Below are positions 1 to 9,147 of a stretch of 64,000 bases of DNA, one piece after another. Position 1 is the stretch's first letter, and every line of letters starts with the position of its first letter. The position numbers and the translations under genes were made by a program. This DNA is from a virus. The stretch covers positions 62,001 to 126,000 of IMG/VR virus record IMGVR_UViG_3300020595_000010; one strand, given 5' to 3'. The notes under the pieces were generated by a model. That model saw nothing but the letters and a program-made list of their open reading frames with translations, made no database searches and was not told the origin of the DNA.

Positions 1-31
1 ATTGCAAATTAAATAAATTAAAATAAAAGTT

Positions 32-1396
32 ATGACATTAACCAGTTTAAATCAATATGGAAACCATTTCCAAATAAAGGTACTATCTTCACTTTTAACC
101 CATAAAGAATTCTTAACCAATATTCATGATATTTTGAGTGATGAATATTTTGATAACCAAGCACATCAATGGGTTATTAATGAAATTCTTAGGTATTATG
201 ATAAATACCATACTACGCCTTCAATGGATACCCTTAAGGTAGAACTTCAAAAAATTGAAAATGAAGTATTAAAACTATCAGTAAGAGAACAACTCAAATC
301 AGCATATGAATCATCTGATGAAGATTTAGAGTATGTTCAAGAAGAATTTTCAACATTTTGTAAAAATCAACAATTAAAAAAAGCCTTACTTAATAGTGTA
401 GATTTACTTAAGGCTGGGGATTTTGATGGGATTAAATATCTAGTAGAATCTGCATTAAAAGCAGGAAACGATAAAAATGTAGGTCATGAATATAATAAAG
501 ATATCGAATCACGTTTTAGAGAAGATTCAAGAACTACATTACCAACTCCTTGGGAAAATGTCAACGACATATTGCAAGGTGGATTGGGAAATGGAGATTT
601 TGGTCTTATATTTGGCAATCCAGGAGGTGGTAAATCTTGGTCATTAGTTGCCTTAGGTGGGTATGCTGTAAGGATGGGATTTAATGTTTTACATTATACT
701 CTTGAATTAGGCGAGCAGTATGTTGGTAGAAGATATGATGCTTTCTTCAGCAAAATCCCAGTAGACCAAGTACTTAAAAATCGAGATAAAATTGAAGAAA
801 TTTTACCTCAACTTCCTGGAGAACTTATTATCAAAGAATTCCCTACAGGAAGAGCAACAATTTCAACAATTGAATCTCACATTCGTAAAGTAGAAGATTT
901 GGGAACTAAAGCAGATTTAATTATAATTGATTATGTAGATCTTCTCTCAACAAAGAAAAGAACAGCTGATCGTAAAGGGGAAATTGATGATATTTATACA
1001 AGCACTAAAGGACTTGCTAGAGAATTAGATGTACCAATTTGGTCAGTTTCTCAAGTAAATCGTGCAGGTGCAAAAGATGATGTTATTGAAGGAGATAAAG
1101 CAGCAGGATCATATGATAAAATTATGATTACTGATTTTTGTATGTCTTTATCAAGAAAAAAACAAGATAAGGTAAATGGAACAGGAAGATTTCACATTAT
1201 GAAGAATAGGTATGGTATGGATGGTTTAACATTTGGTGTAAAAGCTGATACATCTACAGGACATTTCGAAGTTCATGATTACAATCCAGATGACTATGAA
1301 TCAGATGAACCTACCCCACAAAATAAAGGTTATGGTGATTTTGATACCTTTGATAAGCAAGTATTAAAAAATAAATTTTTTGAATTAAATAAATAA
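32..1396 (+). CDS. DnaB-family replicative DNA helicase (T4 gp41-like)
   Basis: The 454-residue protein has the two-part layout of DnaB/gp41 helicases: an alpha-helical N-terminal region to about residue 150 and a RecA-type ATPase domain behind it. The Walker A motif GNPGGGKS lies at about 195-202 and a Walker B run LIIID ends at D300. This class forms a hexamer that unwinds DNA ahead of the replisome using ATP. The ATG follows AAATAAAAGTT, the start context used by many genes here. nrdB follows after 6 bp, so the two are probably cotranscribed. The promoter must lie upstream of the window. A RadA-type ATPase is a less likely alternative because of the long N-terminal domain. Confidence 0.9.
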   Translation: MTLTSLNQYGNHFQIKVLSSLLTHKEFLTNIHDILSDEYFDNQAHQWVINEILRYYDKYHTTPSMDTLKVELQKIENEVLKLSVREQLKSAYESSDEDLEYVQEEFSTFCKNQQLKKALLNSVDLLKAGDFDGIKYLVESALKAGNDKNVGHEYNKDIESRFREDSRTTLPTPWENVNDILQGGLGNGDFGLIFGNPGGGKSWSLVALGGYAVRMGFNVLHYTLELGEQYVGRRYDAFFSKIPVDQVLKNRDKIEEILPQLPGELIIKEFPTGRATISTIESHIRKVEDLGTKADLIIIDYVDLLSTKKRTADRKGEIDDIYTSTKGLARELDVPIWSVSQVNRAGAKDDVIEGDKAAGSYDKIMITDFCMSLSRKKQDKVNGTGRFHIMKNRYGMDGLTFGVKADTSTGHFEVHDYNPDDYESDEPTPQNKGYGDFDTFDKQVLKNKFFELNK

Positions 1397-1402
1397 AAAT
1401 AA

Positions 1403-2389
1403 ATGGCAAAAACTTCCCTACTAAAAGAACGTATAGTATATAAACCTTTTGAATATCAGGAGGCATCAGATTTTTGGTTACAACAACAACAAGCTCATTG
1501 GTTACATACAGAAGTTCCAATGATGAGTGATGTTAATGATTGGAAACAAAATTTAACAGAGAATGAAAAAAATATAATTGGAACTATATTAAAAGGATTC
1601 GCTCAAACTGAAACAGTTGTAAATGATTATTGGTCAACTTTAGTTACAAAATGGTTTAGAAAACCTGAGATAATTAAAATGGCTGTTACATTTGGGGCTT
1701 TTGAAACTATTCATGCTGAAGCTTATTCTTTGTTAAATGAAGAATTAGGGTTAGATGATTTTAGCGAATTTTTAGAGGATGAAGCAACAATGGCTAAAAT
1801 TGATGCCTTAACAAAAGTAAGAGATTCACATGATGGTACTCCTAATTGGCATGAAAGAGCTAAATCATTAGCTATATTCTCAGCATTTACGGAAGGTGTT
1901 AATTTATTTTCTTCATTTGCTGTTTTATTATCTTTTAAATTAGATAATAAACTTAAGGGTGTAGGTCAAATAGTTGAGTGGAGTATTAGAGATGAATCAT
2001 TACACTCAAATGCTGGGTGTTGGCTATTTAGAACCTTAATGCAAGAACACCCTGAATTTAACACCCCAGAGTTGAAAACTGATATTGAAGAAGCAGCTAA
2101 ATTATCTTTAAAATTAGAATTAGATTTTATTGATAAAGTTTATGAAATGGGGGATTTAAAAGGATGTCCAAAATATGATTTAGTATCATTCATTAAACAT
2201 AGAGTAAACACTAAAATGGGTGATTTAGGATATGGCGCAATTGTTAATGGTATAGATAAAGACGCAGTACAAAGAATGAAATGGTTTGATAGTCTATCAG
2301 GTGGTAAACAACACACAGATTTCTTTGCGAATCGAGTTACTAACTATTCCAAAGGAGTTCAAGATTGGGATGCTAATTCAATATTTTAA
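1403..2389 (+). CDS. nrdB: Class I ribonucleotide reductase, small subunit
   Basis: The 328-residue protein carries the ferritin-like di-metal pattern with canonical spacing: E70, E101, H104, E164, E198 and H201, with a radical-type tyrosine Y108 in HAEAY. It would generate the radical needed by NrdA to make deoxynucleotides. Without gaps, the first ligand, Asp in the classical class Ia enzyme (D84 of E. coli R2), is Glu here, while the tyrosine is kept. That combination is unusual and could affect the metal or oxidant used. The nrdA gene starts 4 bp downstream. Confidence 0.95.
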   Translation: MAKTSLLKERIVYKPFEYQEASDFWLQQQQAHWLHTEVPMMSDVNDWKQNLTENEKNIIGTILKGFAQTETVVNDYWSTLVTKWFRKPEIIKMAVTFGAFETIHAEAYSLLNEELGLDDFSEFLEDEATMAKIDALTKVRDSHDGTPNWHERAKSLAIFSAFTEGVNLFSSFAVLLSFKLDNKLKGVGQIVEWSIRDESLHSNAGCWLFRTLMQEHPEFNTPELKTDIEEAAKLSLKLELDFIDKVYEMGDLKGCPKYDLVSFIKHRVNTKMGDLGYGAIVNGIDKDAVQRMKWFDSLSGGKQHTDFFANRVTNYSKGVQDWDANSIF

Positions 2390-2392
2390 GAT

Positions 2393-4108
2393 ATGGAAAA
2401 TAACGCACTACAAGTAGATTATAGTAATTGGGAAGCTGGAAAGCAATACCCAGAATGGATGGATGAAATATCTTTAGCTACAATTTCCAAAGGATACTTA
2501 CTCCCAGGGGAAACCGTAAGAGTAGCTTATAAAAGAGTAGCCAATGCAGCTGCTATAAGACTTAAAAAACCAGAATTATCTAATAAATTTTTTAAAATAA
2601 TGTGGAATGGTTGGTTAGGATTAGCATCACCAGTATTATCAAATATGGGGACTGATCGAGGTTTACCAATTTCATGTTTTGGTGTTGATACACCTGATTC
2701 TATACGTGGTATAGGCCTAACAAACGCAGAGCTAATGAAATTAACAGCATCCGGTGGTGGTGTTGGAATCTCATTATCTCGCATTAGACAACGTGGGGAA
2801 GAAATTACAGGAAATGGTAAAAGTGAGGGTGTAGTGCCTTGGGCTAAAATTTATGATTCATCTATTATAGCTACTAACCAAGGAAATGTTAGAAGAGGAG
2901 CAGCATCCGTTAATTTAGATATTGAGCATGGAGACATAGATGAGTTTTTACAAATTCGTAGACCTAAAGGAGACCCTAACAGACAGTGTTTAAATCTCCA
3001 CCAATGTGTTGTTGTAGGTGATTCATTTATGAGAAAATTAGAAGCTAGAGACCCAGAATCAATGAATAGGTGGGCTACAGTTTTAAAATCAAGAATGGAA
3101 ACTGGTGAACCTTATATTATGTATAAGGATAATGTTAATAAAGATAACCCAATTGCCTATAGACTAAATAATTTAGATGTAAGTATGACTAATATTTGCT
3201 CTGAAATTACTTTATTTACAGATGAAGAGCATTCATTTATTTGTTGTTTATCATCTTTAAACTTAGCTAAATATGAAGAGTGGAAAGATACAGATACTGT
3301 AGAATTAGCTACTTGGTTTTTAGATGGGGTAATGCAAGAATTTATTGATAAATCTAATGGTAAAGATTCGTTAAGGAGAACCCACCAACATGCCAAAAAA
3401 GGTAGAGCATTAGGTTTAGGTGTAATGGGTTGGCATTCATTTTTACAACAAAAAAGCTTACCATTTAATTCAATTGCTTCAACTGCTTGGACTCACACTA
3501 TTTTTAGTGATATTAGAGGGAAAGCAGAAAAAGCATCTATGGATTTAGCTAAAGAATATGGTGAACCTCTATGGTGTAAAGGTACAGGTATGAGAAATAC
3601 CCACTTATTAGCAATTGCCCCAACAGTATCAAATTCAGTTATTGTAGGAGGTATCAGTGCAGGTATTGAACCATTACCAGCAAACATTTATACTTTTAAT
3701 GGAGCAAAAGGTACATTTATTAGAAAAAATAAAGTACTACAAGCATTATTAAAGGAAAAAGGTGAAGATAAAGATGAATGGTGGGATCAAATGTTAGTTG
3801 ATGGGGGTTCTGTAATGAATTTACCCGATACTATTCTAACACCAGATGAAAAAGAATTATTTTTAACATTTCCGGAAGTAAACCAATTAGAATTAGTAAG
3901 ACAAGCAGCTCTAAGACAAAGATATATAGATCAAACTCAATCTTTAAATTTATCTTTTGATGTAAATGATTCACCAAAATGGATTAATCAAGTGCATTTA
4001 GAAGGGTGGAAATTAGGAATTAAAACATTTTATTACCTAAGAACTGATTCAGTTATTAAAGGAGATTTAGGAAGTAGAATGGCAGATTGTGTATCTTGTG
4101 ATGGGTAA
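2393..4108 (+). CDS. nrdA: Class I ribonucleotide reductase, large subunit (short form)
   Basis: The 571-residue protein reduces ribonucleoside diphosphates together with NrdB. Visible catalytic features are C95 in LPISC, the N267-x-C269-x-E271 active-site trio in NICSE, the partner cysteine in FICC (284-285), the tyrosine pair YY (547-548) and a C-terminal CVSC that would be re-reduced by thioredoxin. It is much shorter than cellular NrdA (about 750 residues) and starts close to the catalytic barrel, so the N-terminal ATP-cone that mediates dATP inhibition is missing. A phage thioredoxin at 14.6 kb could be the reductant. Confidence 0.95.
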   Translation: MENNALQVDYSNWEAGKQYPEWMDEISLATISKGYLLPGETVRVAYKRVANAAAIRLKKPELSNKFFKIMWNGWLGLASPVLSNMGTDRGLPISCFGVDTPDSIRGIGLTNAELMKLTASGGGVGISLSRIRQRGEEITGNGKSEGVVPWAKIYDSSIIATNQGNVRRGAASVNLDIEHGDIDEFLQIRRPKGDPNRQCLNLHQCVVVGDSFMRKLEARDPESMNRWATVLKSRMETGEPYIMYKDNVNKDNPIAYRLNNLDVSMTNICSEITLFTDEEHSFICCLSSLNLAKYEEWKDTDTVELATWFLDGVMQEFIDKSNGKDSLRRTHQHAKKGRALGLGVMGWHSFLQQKSLPFNSIASTAWTHTIFSDIRGKAEKASMDLAKEYGEPLWCKGTGMRNTHLLAIAPTVSNSVIVGGISAGIEPLPANIYTFNGAKGTFIRKNKVLQALLKEKGEDKDEWWDQMLVDGGSVMNLPDTILTPDEKELFLTFPEVNQLELVRQAALRQRYIDQTQSLNLSFDVNDSPKWINQVHLEGWKLGIKTFYYLRTDSVIKGDLGSRMADCVSCDG

Positions 4109-4110
4109 TA

Positions 4111-4120
4111 TATTTATAAG
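4111..4120 (+). promoter_or_regulatory. TATTTATAAG motif, putative late promoter
   Basis: This is one copy of a TATTTATAAT-like element placed shortly before the start of several lysis and structural genes in this window. Here it lies 24 bp before the ATG of the small membrane protein and just after the nrdA stop. The role is inferred from recurrence. Confidence 0.4.
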
Positions 4121-4144
4121 GGTAAATCATAAAAATTAACAAAA

Positions 4145-4390
4145 ATGGCACGTAAAAAAGCAATTAAAAAAGAAGTAGTAGTTGAAAAAATCTCAGCTAT
4201 TAAAAAAACAATCAACGCAGTAAAATCTTGGTTGGAAGGTAATGGAATTGAAGGTATATTAGGTCTAGTTGCAGGTCTATTACTTTGGTCTTTTGGTTTT
4301 AAAATTTATGCTGGGTTTGCATTTGGTGTATTTGCTACACGAAATTGGGATTTAGCTAAAGCATGGGTATTAAGAGTACTTAATAAATAG
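4145..4390 (+). CDS. Small membrane protein of unknown function
   Basis: The 81-residue protein has a lysine-rich N terminus (about 25 residues), then a hydrophobic stretch at roughly 37-66 that can form one or two membrane segments, and a basic C terminus. It opens the envelope/lysis block and is followed by a strong terminator. Size and charge would suit a holin-like or accessory lysis protein, but no family signature is visible and a better holin candidate lies at 7.6 kb. Confidence 0.7.
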   Translation: MARKKAIKKEVVVEKISAIKKTINAVKSWLEGNGIEGILGLVAGLLLWSFGFKIYAGFAFGVFATRNWDLAKAWVLRVLNK

Positions 4391-4416
4391 TATAAAAATA
4401 ATTTATTAAAACTTTG

Positions 4417-4445
4417 AAAAGGGGGTGCATCAGCACCTCCTTTTT
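4417..4445 (+). terminator. Rho-independent terminator
   Basis: GGGGGTGC, loop ATCA, GCACCTCC form an 8-bp stem with one G-T pair, flanked by AAAA and TTTTT. It closes the transcript of the preceding small membrane protein gene. Confidence 0.85.
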
Positions 4446-4448
4446 ATG

Positions 4449-4458
4449 TATTTATAAT
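4449..4458 (+). promoter_or_regulatory. TATTTATAAT motif, putative late promoter
   Basis: An exact TATTTATAAT lies directly after the terminator and 32 bp before the preferred ATG of the next gene. A terminator followed by this element supports a promoter role. Confidence 0.5.
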
Positions 4459-4490
4459 TGAATAAGTTTTCATCTAAATCATGTTATATA

Positions 4491-4760
4491 ATGAACTATA
4501 TTAAAGATAAATTAATGGCATTTAGAGATATATTTAAAGATAACAACGATATAAACGAAAAAAGCGTTATAGGGTTTATGTCATTTGCAGTAATGGTAAT
4601 ATTTGCGGTAGCTGATTTAGTTACTGGTTACTTTAGTAAAGACTTAGTAATAAATGAGTTTATATATGAATCGTTTTTAATAATAACTTTAGGTTGTTTT
4701 GGGATTGCGGGATTAGAAAAAATCTTTGTGGGGAAAAAGAACCCCAATAAAACAGAATAA
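4491..4760 (+). CDS. Two-helix membrane protein of unknown function
   Basis: From the ATG at 4491 this encodes 89 residues with two hydrophobic segments separated by a short polar stretch. The reading frame extends upstream to a TTG at 4458, but that would begin inside the TATTTATAAT element, so I prefer the ATG. It belongs to the lysis/envelope block and could be a holin or pinholin-type protein. No family is recognised. Confidence 0.65.
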   Translation: MNYIKDKLMAFRDIFKDNNDINEKSVIGFMSFAVMVIFAVADLVTGYFSKDLVINEFIYESFLIITLGCFGIAGLEKIFVGKKNPNKTE

Positions 4761-4774
4761 CTTAAAATTAAAAA

Positions 4775-5977
4775 ATGAAAAAACTAATATTTATTGCTTT
4801 ATTATTAATAGGAACCCAATCCCAAGCTCAGGGTTTATTAGATTCATTTTATCAAGACTTCCTAAAATATGGTACTATATATGGAGCTGGAGAAGTAAGA
4901 AATTCCATTGAGGCATCAGAACCAACATATTTTTTAAGAACTAACCCAGATGGCAGTCTTTATTCTATTCCTGATGTAGTAGATAATACTCCTATTTATC
5001 CATTTGATTATAGATTAGGATTTGGTATAAGAAAATTAGCTAGATTTAATTATGAAAGAAAACCTAAAAATTACTATGATGGTACTGAAGAACAATTAGT
5101 GTTTGGTGCCCCCACATCTGCAGTTACAGGTTTAGAATATCAATTTCATTTTGAAAAAGAAAGATGGAGAGGTGAAAATTTTACAAATTATAACTTTTTT
5201 ATAAAACACACAGGAAAATATCATATTGTAAAAGTTCAATCTAGAGAAGTAGGTAAAATAAATTTAAATTTTAACTCTGCTGAAGTAAGAGGTAGATTAC
5301 CAATTGGTGAAAAATTTAGTATATCAGCAGGTGCTATTTTAAGAGGACATGAAAGAGCATATGGTTATAATCCAGTAGAAATATGGTTAAATGAAACACA
5401 AATAATAGGTGGTCAAGAATACCCAGTTAATTATTGGTATGAGTTAGGCTATCAATATGGTTATCAAGATGTTTTTTATACACAAACAAGTACTGATCCT
5501 AATACTGGAGAAGAAATAACAACCCAAGATTGGTGTTGGATTGATTCAAATGGTGCTGAAGTAGCTCATTCAGATTTAGATTTTAGAGAAACAATAATGC
5601 CTGGATTAATGAATCGTTTTAATGGTGAAGCTTGGGATTTATTAGATCCTTGGATGGAAGTAGCTCCAATAGTAGGTATAGATTTTTATCATTATAAAAG
5701 AGATTTTTGGTTACATGCCTATGCAAATTATATTCTTCCATATCACAAATATATTGCTGGAGAAGAAGAATTTAGTTATCTTAATAGAAACAATTGGGGT
5801 AAAGGTGGATTAATACAAGACTCAGAACTAGAACAATGGAATGATTATTCAGCAGGAATTAGTTTTGGTTATAAATTTGGAAAAAACTTAGGAATTTTTG
5901 CAGAAGGTGAATTTTCAAAAATGTGGGATAGTAGATTATATCAAACTAGTTTTGGAATAAATTATACATTTAAGTAA
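4775..5977 (+). CDS. Exported protein, probable outer-membrane beta-barrel
   Basis: The 400-residue protein begins with a clear Sec signal peptide (KK, then a leucine/isoleucine core, then SQAQG near residue 20). The rest is rich in aromatic residues and alternating polar/hydrophobic strands and ends in a terminal aromatic strand (FGINYTFK), typical of Bacteroidetes outer-membrane barrels. It is probably placed in the host outer membrane during infection; roles in superinfection exclusion or envelope modification are only guesses. It sits between small membrane-protein genes upstream of the endolysin. Confidence 0.75.
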   Translation: MKKLIFIALLLIGTQSQAQGLLDSFYQDFLKYGTIYGAGEVRNSIEASEPTYFLRTNPDGSLYSIPDVVDNTPIYPFDYRLGFGIRKLARFNYERKPKNYYDGTEEQLVFGAPTSAVTGLEYQFHFEKERWRGENFTNYNFFIKHTGKYHIVKVQSREVGKINLNFNSAEVRGRLPIGEKFSISAGAILRGHERAYGYNPVEIWLNETQIIGGQEYPVNYWYELGYQYGYQDVFYTQTSTDPNTGEEITTQDWCWIDSNGAEVAHSDLDFRETIMPGLMNRFNGEAWDLLDPWMEVAPIVGIDFYHYKRDFWLHAYANYILPYHKYIAGEEEFSYLNRNNWGKGGLIQDSELEQWNDYSAGISFGYKFGKNLGIFAEGEFSKMWDSRLYQTSFGINYTFK

Positions 5978-5980
5978 AAA

Positions 5981-6265
5981 ATGGCAAAACAAATAGGAGA
6001 AGAAACAAAAGTAACGTTAGATTTAAAAACTATCGGAATGGTACTAGTAGGAGTAGCTACTGTAGTAGGTATGTGGTTTGCTCTACAAGCTGATATACAA
6101 AAAGCTAAAGAACTCCCAGTACCCCCAATAGATCGTATAGAGTATGATTTAAAAGATGAATTAATTCGCCAAACTATTATGGATACTCAAGATGATGTTG
6201 AATCAATATTAGAAGAATTAGAAAAAATTGATCAACGTCTTTATGAATTACAAAAACAAAGATAA
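5981..6265 (+). CDS. Small membrane-anchored protein with C-terminal coiled coil
   Basis: The 94-residue protein has one hydrophobic segment at about residues 17-35 and a charged, heptad-like C-terminal half rich in E, L and Q. This layout resembles inner-membrane spanin or lysis accessory proteins, and it lies between exported proteins upstream of the endolysin. A spanin role is an inference from position and topology. Confidence 0.65.
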   Translation: MAKQIGEETKVTLDLKTIGMVLVGVATVVGMWFALQADIQKAKELPVPPIDRIEYDLKDELIRQTIMDTQDDVESILEELEKIDQRLYELQKQR

Positions 6266-6266
6266 T

Positions 6267-6698
6267 ATGAGAAATCTATTAGTATTATTATTTTTATTTC
6301 CTATATTTATTTTTGCTCAAGATAGAATCCCTGAAAAATATTGGATTAATGATAATACTTTTGAAGGTGTAATTTCTCCTAATGGAGGATTTGAAGATGA
6401 TTATCATGAAGTTATTGTTATTGAGTTTTATGCAGATTTTAATAAAAGTAATGCATTTAGTGATTGGAAAAAATTAGATGATTTAGAAGGGGTTAGTTAT
6501 TATCGTATTGATATAGCAACCTCCCCTAAACTTAAAAAAGAATTAAGAATTCGAATGGCCCCAACTATTTTACTTTATCTTAAAGGAGATGCATATATAA
6601 AATTCACAGCAAAAGCAGGATTAGATTTATTATGTCCTGTAGACTATCCTAAAATGTTAAGAGCTATAGAAGTAGTTAAACAAGAATCAGCTTACTAA
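6267..6698 (+). CDS. Exported thioredoxin-fold protein lacking the CxxC motif
   Basis: Starting at the ATG at 6267, one base after the previous stop, the 143-residue protein has a signal peptide (hydrophobic core, cleavage near FAQD). The mature part has a thioredoxin-like order: a strand ending in IEFYADF, a helix, then a cis-proline-type loop (RMAPTILLYL). The usual WCxxC after the first strand is replaced by NKSNAF, so it is unlikely to be a disulfide oxidoreductase. It probably works in the periplasm, perhaps as a binding protein. Confidence 0.6.
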   Translation: MRNLLVLLFLFPIFIFAQDRIPEKYWINDNTFEGVISPNGGFEDDYHEVIVIEFYADFNKSNAFSDWKKLDDLEGVSYYRIDIATSPKLKKELRIRMAPTILLYLKGDAYIKFTAKAGLDLLCPVDYPKMLRAIEVVKQESAY

Positions 6699-6708
6699 TA
6701 TTTATAAT
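6699..6708 (+). promoter_or_regulatory. TATTTATAAT motif, putative late promoter
   Basis: An exact TATTTATAAT lies 16 bp before the endolysin start, in the short gap after the thioredoxin-fold gene. Confidence 0.55.
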
Positions 6709-6724
6709 AAACAATTACTATAAA

Positions 6725-7606
6725 ATGGTATTAAAATTAGGATCAAAAGGTTTAGAAGTTAAAAAATTACAAGAATTTTTAAATATTTTAGCTGATGGTA
6801 AATTTGGTAAAGGAACTGAAAAAGCAGTTAAAAAATATCAATCACAAAATAATTTAATTTCTGATGGGATAGTAGGCCCTGTTACTTTAGATTATATGGG
6901 GTTAATAAGTACAGACAATTCAGAATCAGTATACACTACATTTAATGATTTATTAATCCATAAACATTACTTACCTAAAGGTGAATATAAAGAAGGTAAT
7001 ATTGAACCTGAATTTTTATTCCTTCACCATACTGCAGGGTGGAATAATCCTTACAGAACAATTGATCATTGGGGGAGAGATAATAGGGGGGCAGTAGCAA
7101 CAGAATTTGTATTAGGAGGACAATCAATAAAAGGAAATGATGATGAATATGATGGAGAAGTTGTTCAAGCTTTTCCTGAAGGATGCTTTGGGTGGCATTT
7201 AGGTAAAAATGGCTCACAACACATGCATGTTTATTCTGTTGGTATCGAAGTAAACAACTTTGGATACTTAAAAAATGGTAAAACATATGCAGGAACTACA
7301 GCAAATGAATCACAAATCGTTACATTAGATAAACCATTCAGAGGATATAAAACATGGCACAAATATTCAGATAAACAAATAGAATCTTTACGTAAATTAA
7401 TTTTACACATTGCAGATAGAGATAATATAGATGTAAGAGCAGGTCTTCCTGCTTTAATTAAAGAAAAAGGGGCTAAAGCCTTTGAGTTTAATCCAGATGC
7501 TTATTATGGTAAAGTAAAAGGATTATGGACACACACCAACACACGTAAAGATAAATTTGATATGTTTCCACAACCAGAACTTTTAGAAATGTTAATAAAT
7601 TTATAA
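6725..7606 (+). CDS. Endolysin: peptidoglycan-binding domain plus amidase
   Basis: The 293-residue protein has an N-terminal PG_binding_1 repeat (about 1-58: GSKGLEVKKLQ, then DGIVGPVT) and a C-terminal amidase_2 domain. Candidate zinc and catalytic residues are H101/H102 in LHHTAG, H270 in WTHTN and D279. It would cut the N-acetylmuramoyl-L-alanine bond of the host wall at lysis. There is no signal peptide, so release should depend on the holin encoded directly downstream. A putative late promoter precedes it. Confidence 0.9.
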   Translation: MVLKLGSKGLEVKKLQEFLNILADGKFGKGTEKAVKKYQSQNNLISDGIVGPVTLDYMGLISTDNSESVYTTFNDLLIHKHYLPKGEYKEGNIEPEFLFLHHTAGWNNPYRTIDHWGRDNRGAVATEFVLGGQSIKGNDDEYDGEVVQAFPEGCFGWHLGKNGSQHMHVYSVGIEVNNFGYLKNGKTYAGTTANESQIVTLDKPFRGYKTWHKYSDKQIESLRKLILHIADRDNIDVRAGLPALIKEKGAKAFEFNPDAYYGKVKGLWTHTNTRKDKFDMFPQPELLEMLINL

Positions 7607-7609
7607 ACA

Positions 7610-8023
7610 ATGCAAACTAAATTATCAATAGTGGGAATAACATCATTTTGTACATATCTTTGTACGTACTTTCTAAACTTATCAATGGAAAATATGGAAC
7701 AGTATTTAGCTGTAGTAGCAGTATTATGGTTAGATGGCATATTCGGTATTTGGGCTGGAATAAAAAGAGAAGGATTTAAAACATATAAAGCTCTAAAAAT
7801 AACAAAAAATACATTTGTGTGGTTAGCTATTTTAACAGTTATTTTAATGGTAGAAAAAGGATTTACAGGAGCAGGTTGGCTATCTGAAGTAATTATTGTA
7901 CCGTTCATGGTATTACAGCTAATAAGCGCTCTTAAAAATGCATCTATGGCAGGTTTAATTAAAGTTAAAGAATTAAATAAAATTTTAGACCGAATAGATA
8001 AGCATAAGGGTTTTAGAAGCTAA
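7610..8023 (+). CDS. Probable holin (phage holin 4 / toxin-secretion type)
   Basis: The 137-residue protein has about four hydrophobic segments and the WLDGIFGIWAGIKR stretch (about 40-53) that resembles the LD-x-I-x-G signature of holin_4 proteins. It starts 4 bp after the endolysin stop, and this adjacency is the main support for a lysis role. It would make inner-membrane lesions that let the endolysin through. Confidence 0.7.
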   Translation: MQTKLSIVGITSFCTYLCTYFLNLSMENMEQYLAVVAVLWLDGIFGIWAGIKREGFKTYKALKITKNTFVWLAILTVILMVEKGFTGAGWLSEVIIVPFMVLQLISALKNASMAGLIKVKELNKILDRIDKHKGFRS

Positions 8024-8034
8024 AACTTTTTATT

Positions 8035-9147
8035 ATGTTTGAAAAAATCAAAGAAAGAATATTCCCTTTCATTATAGCACTTTCTGCTTTATCAGTAAGT
8101 GCATCTGCTGCTTTTTATTCAATAAGTGGCCTTAGTAAACTATTTGCAGGAGCAACCTTTGCTGTTATCGTAATGGCAACATCTTTAGAAATAGCAAAAC
8201 TAGTAATTGCATCTCTTTTATATCAATATAGAAAAGGATTACCTAAATTTTTAAAATATTATCTATCAGTAGCTTGTATAATATTAATTCTTATTACATC
8301 AATGGGAATTTATGGATTTCTTTCATCAGCATATCAAGAAACAGCAGCAAAAGCCGGAAATATAGATTCCCAAATTGCATTAGTTGAAACCAGAAGAGAT
8401 AATACTAAGGGGCAACTTGACGTATATAACGACGAAAAAGAAAATATCAATAAAGCCGTTGCCGATTTACGTACTGGACTAGCAAACAACGTTATACAAT
8501 ATACAAACGCCGAAGGTGTATTGATTACTACAACTTCAAGAGCAACTCGTAATGCTTTAGAAAAACAATTAGATCAAGCTATTGATAGACAAACTAAGAT
8601 TAATGATAAGGTAGATATTTTAAATGAGAAATTATTTAATTATGAAACAGAAATAGTCGAAATAAAAACAAGTAGTTCTGTCGCTAGTGAATTAGGCCCT
8701 TTAAAATATCTATCAGGATTAACAGGTTTACCTATGGATCAAATTATTAATTATTTACTATTAACTATTATATTTGTATTTGATCCTTTAGCAATTGCTT
8801 TAGTAATAGCTGCTAACTACGCATTTGAAAGAATACGCCCTATTACAAAAAAAAACCTTTATGGTGAAAAAGTTATAGTTAAACCAAAAGATAATGAAGA
8901 AAACATTGATGATGATAAATTTACTGATATTTATGATTACGAAATTGATAAGGAACCCACAAGCCATACAGAAGAATCGGCATTCCCACAAGGGTACTCA
9001 TCAGAAATAGAACAATTAGAAAAACAAATTCAAAATACCTCAAAAAATCGAAAAAGAGGTCCTAGAGGTTTAGCAGCTTTAAACAAAAAGTTGAATAAAC
9101 TCAAAGGAAAAAATAATGATGATGACGACTTAGTCATTCGTTATTAA
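8035..9147 (+). CDS. Multi-pass membrane protein with central coiled coil
   Basis: The 370-residue protein has three hydrophobic segments in the first 105 residues, a long charged coiled-coil-like region (about 110-215), another one or two membrane segments near 235-265, and a hydrophilic, basic C-terminal tail. I do not recognise a characterised family. Its place right after the holin makes an envelope role during lysis or superinfection control plausible, but this is not shown by sequence. Confidence 0.75.
   Translation: MFEKIKERIFPFIIALSALSVSASAAFYSISGLSKLFAGATFAVIVMATSLEIAKLVIASLLYQYRKGLPKFLKYYLSVACIILILITSMGIYGFLSSAYQETAAKAGNIDSQIALVETRRDNTKGQLDVYNDEKENINKAVADLRTGLANNVIQYTNAEGVLITTTSRATRNALEKQLDQAIDRQTKINDKVDILNEKLFNYETEIVEIKTSSSVASELGPLKYLSGLTGLPMDQIINYLLLTIIFVFDPLAIALVIAANYAFERIRPITKKNLYGEKVIVKPKDNEENIDDDKFTDIYDYEIDKEPTSHTEESAFPQGYSSEIEQLEKQIQNTSKNRKRGPRGLAALNKKLNKLKGKNNDDDDLVIRY

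Noticed and set aside
7504-7908. 134-codon open frame on the minus strand
   Set aside because: It lies wholly over the endolysin end and the holin gene, whose protein features are convincing; no gene elsewhere in the window is on the minus strand.
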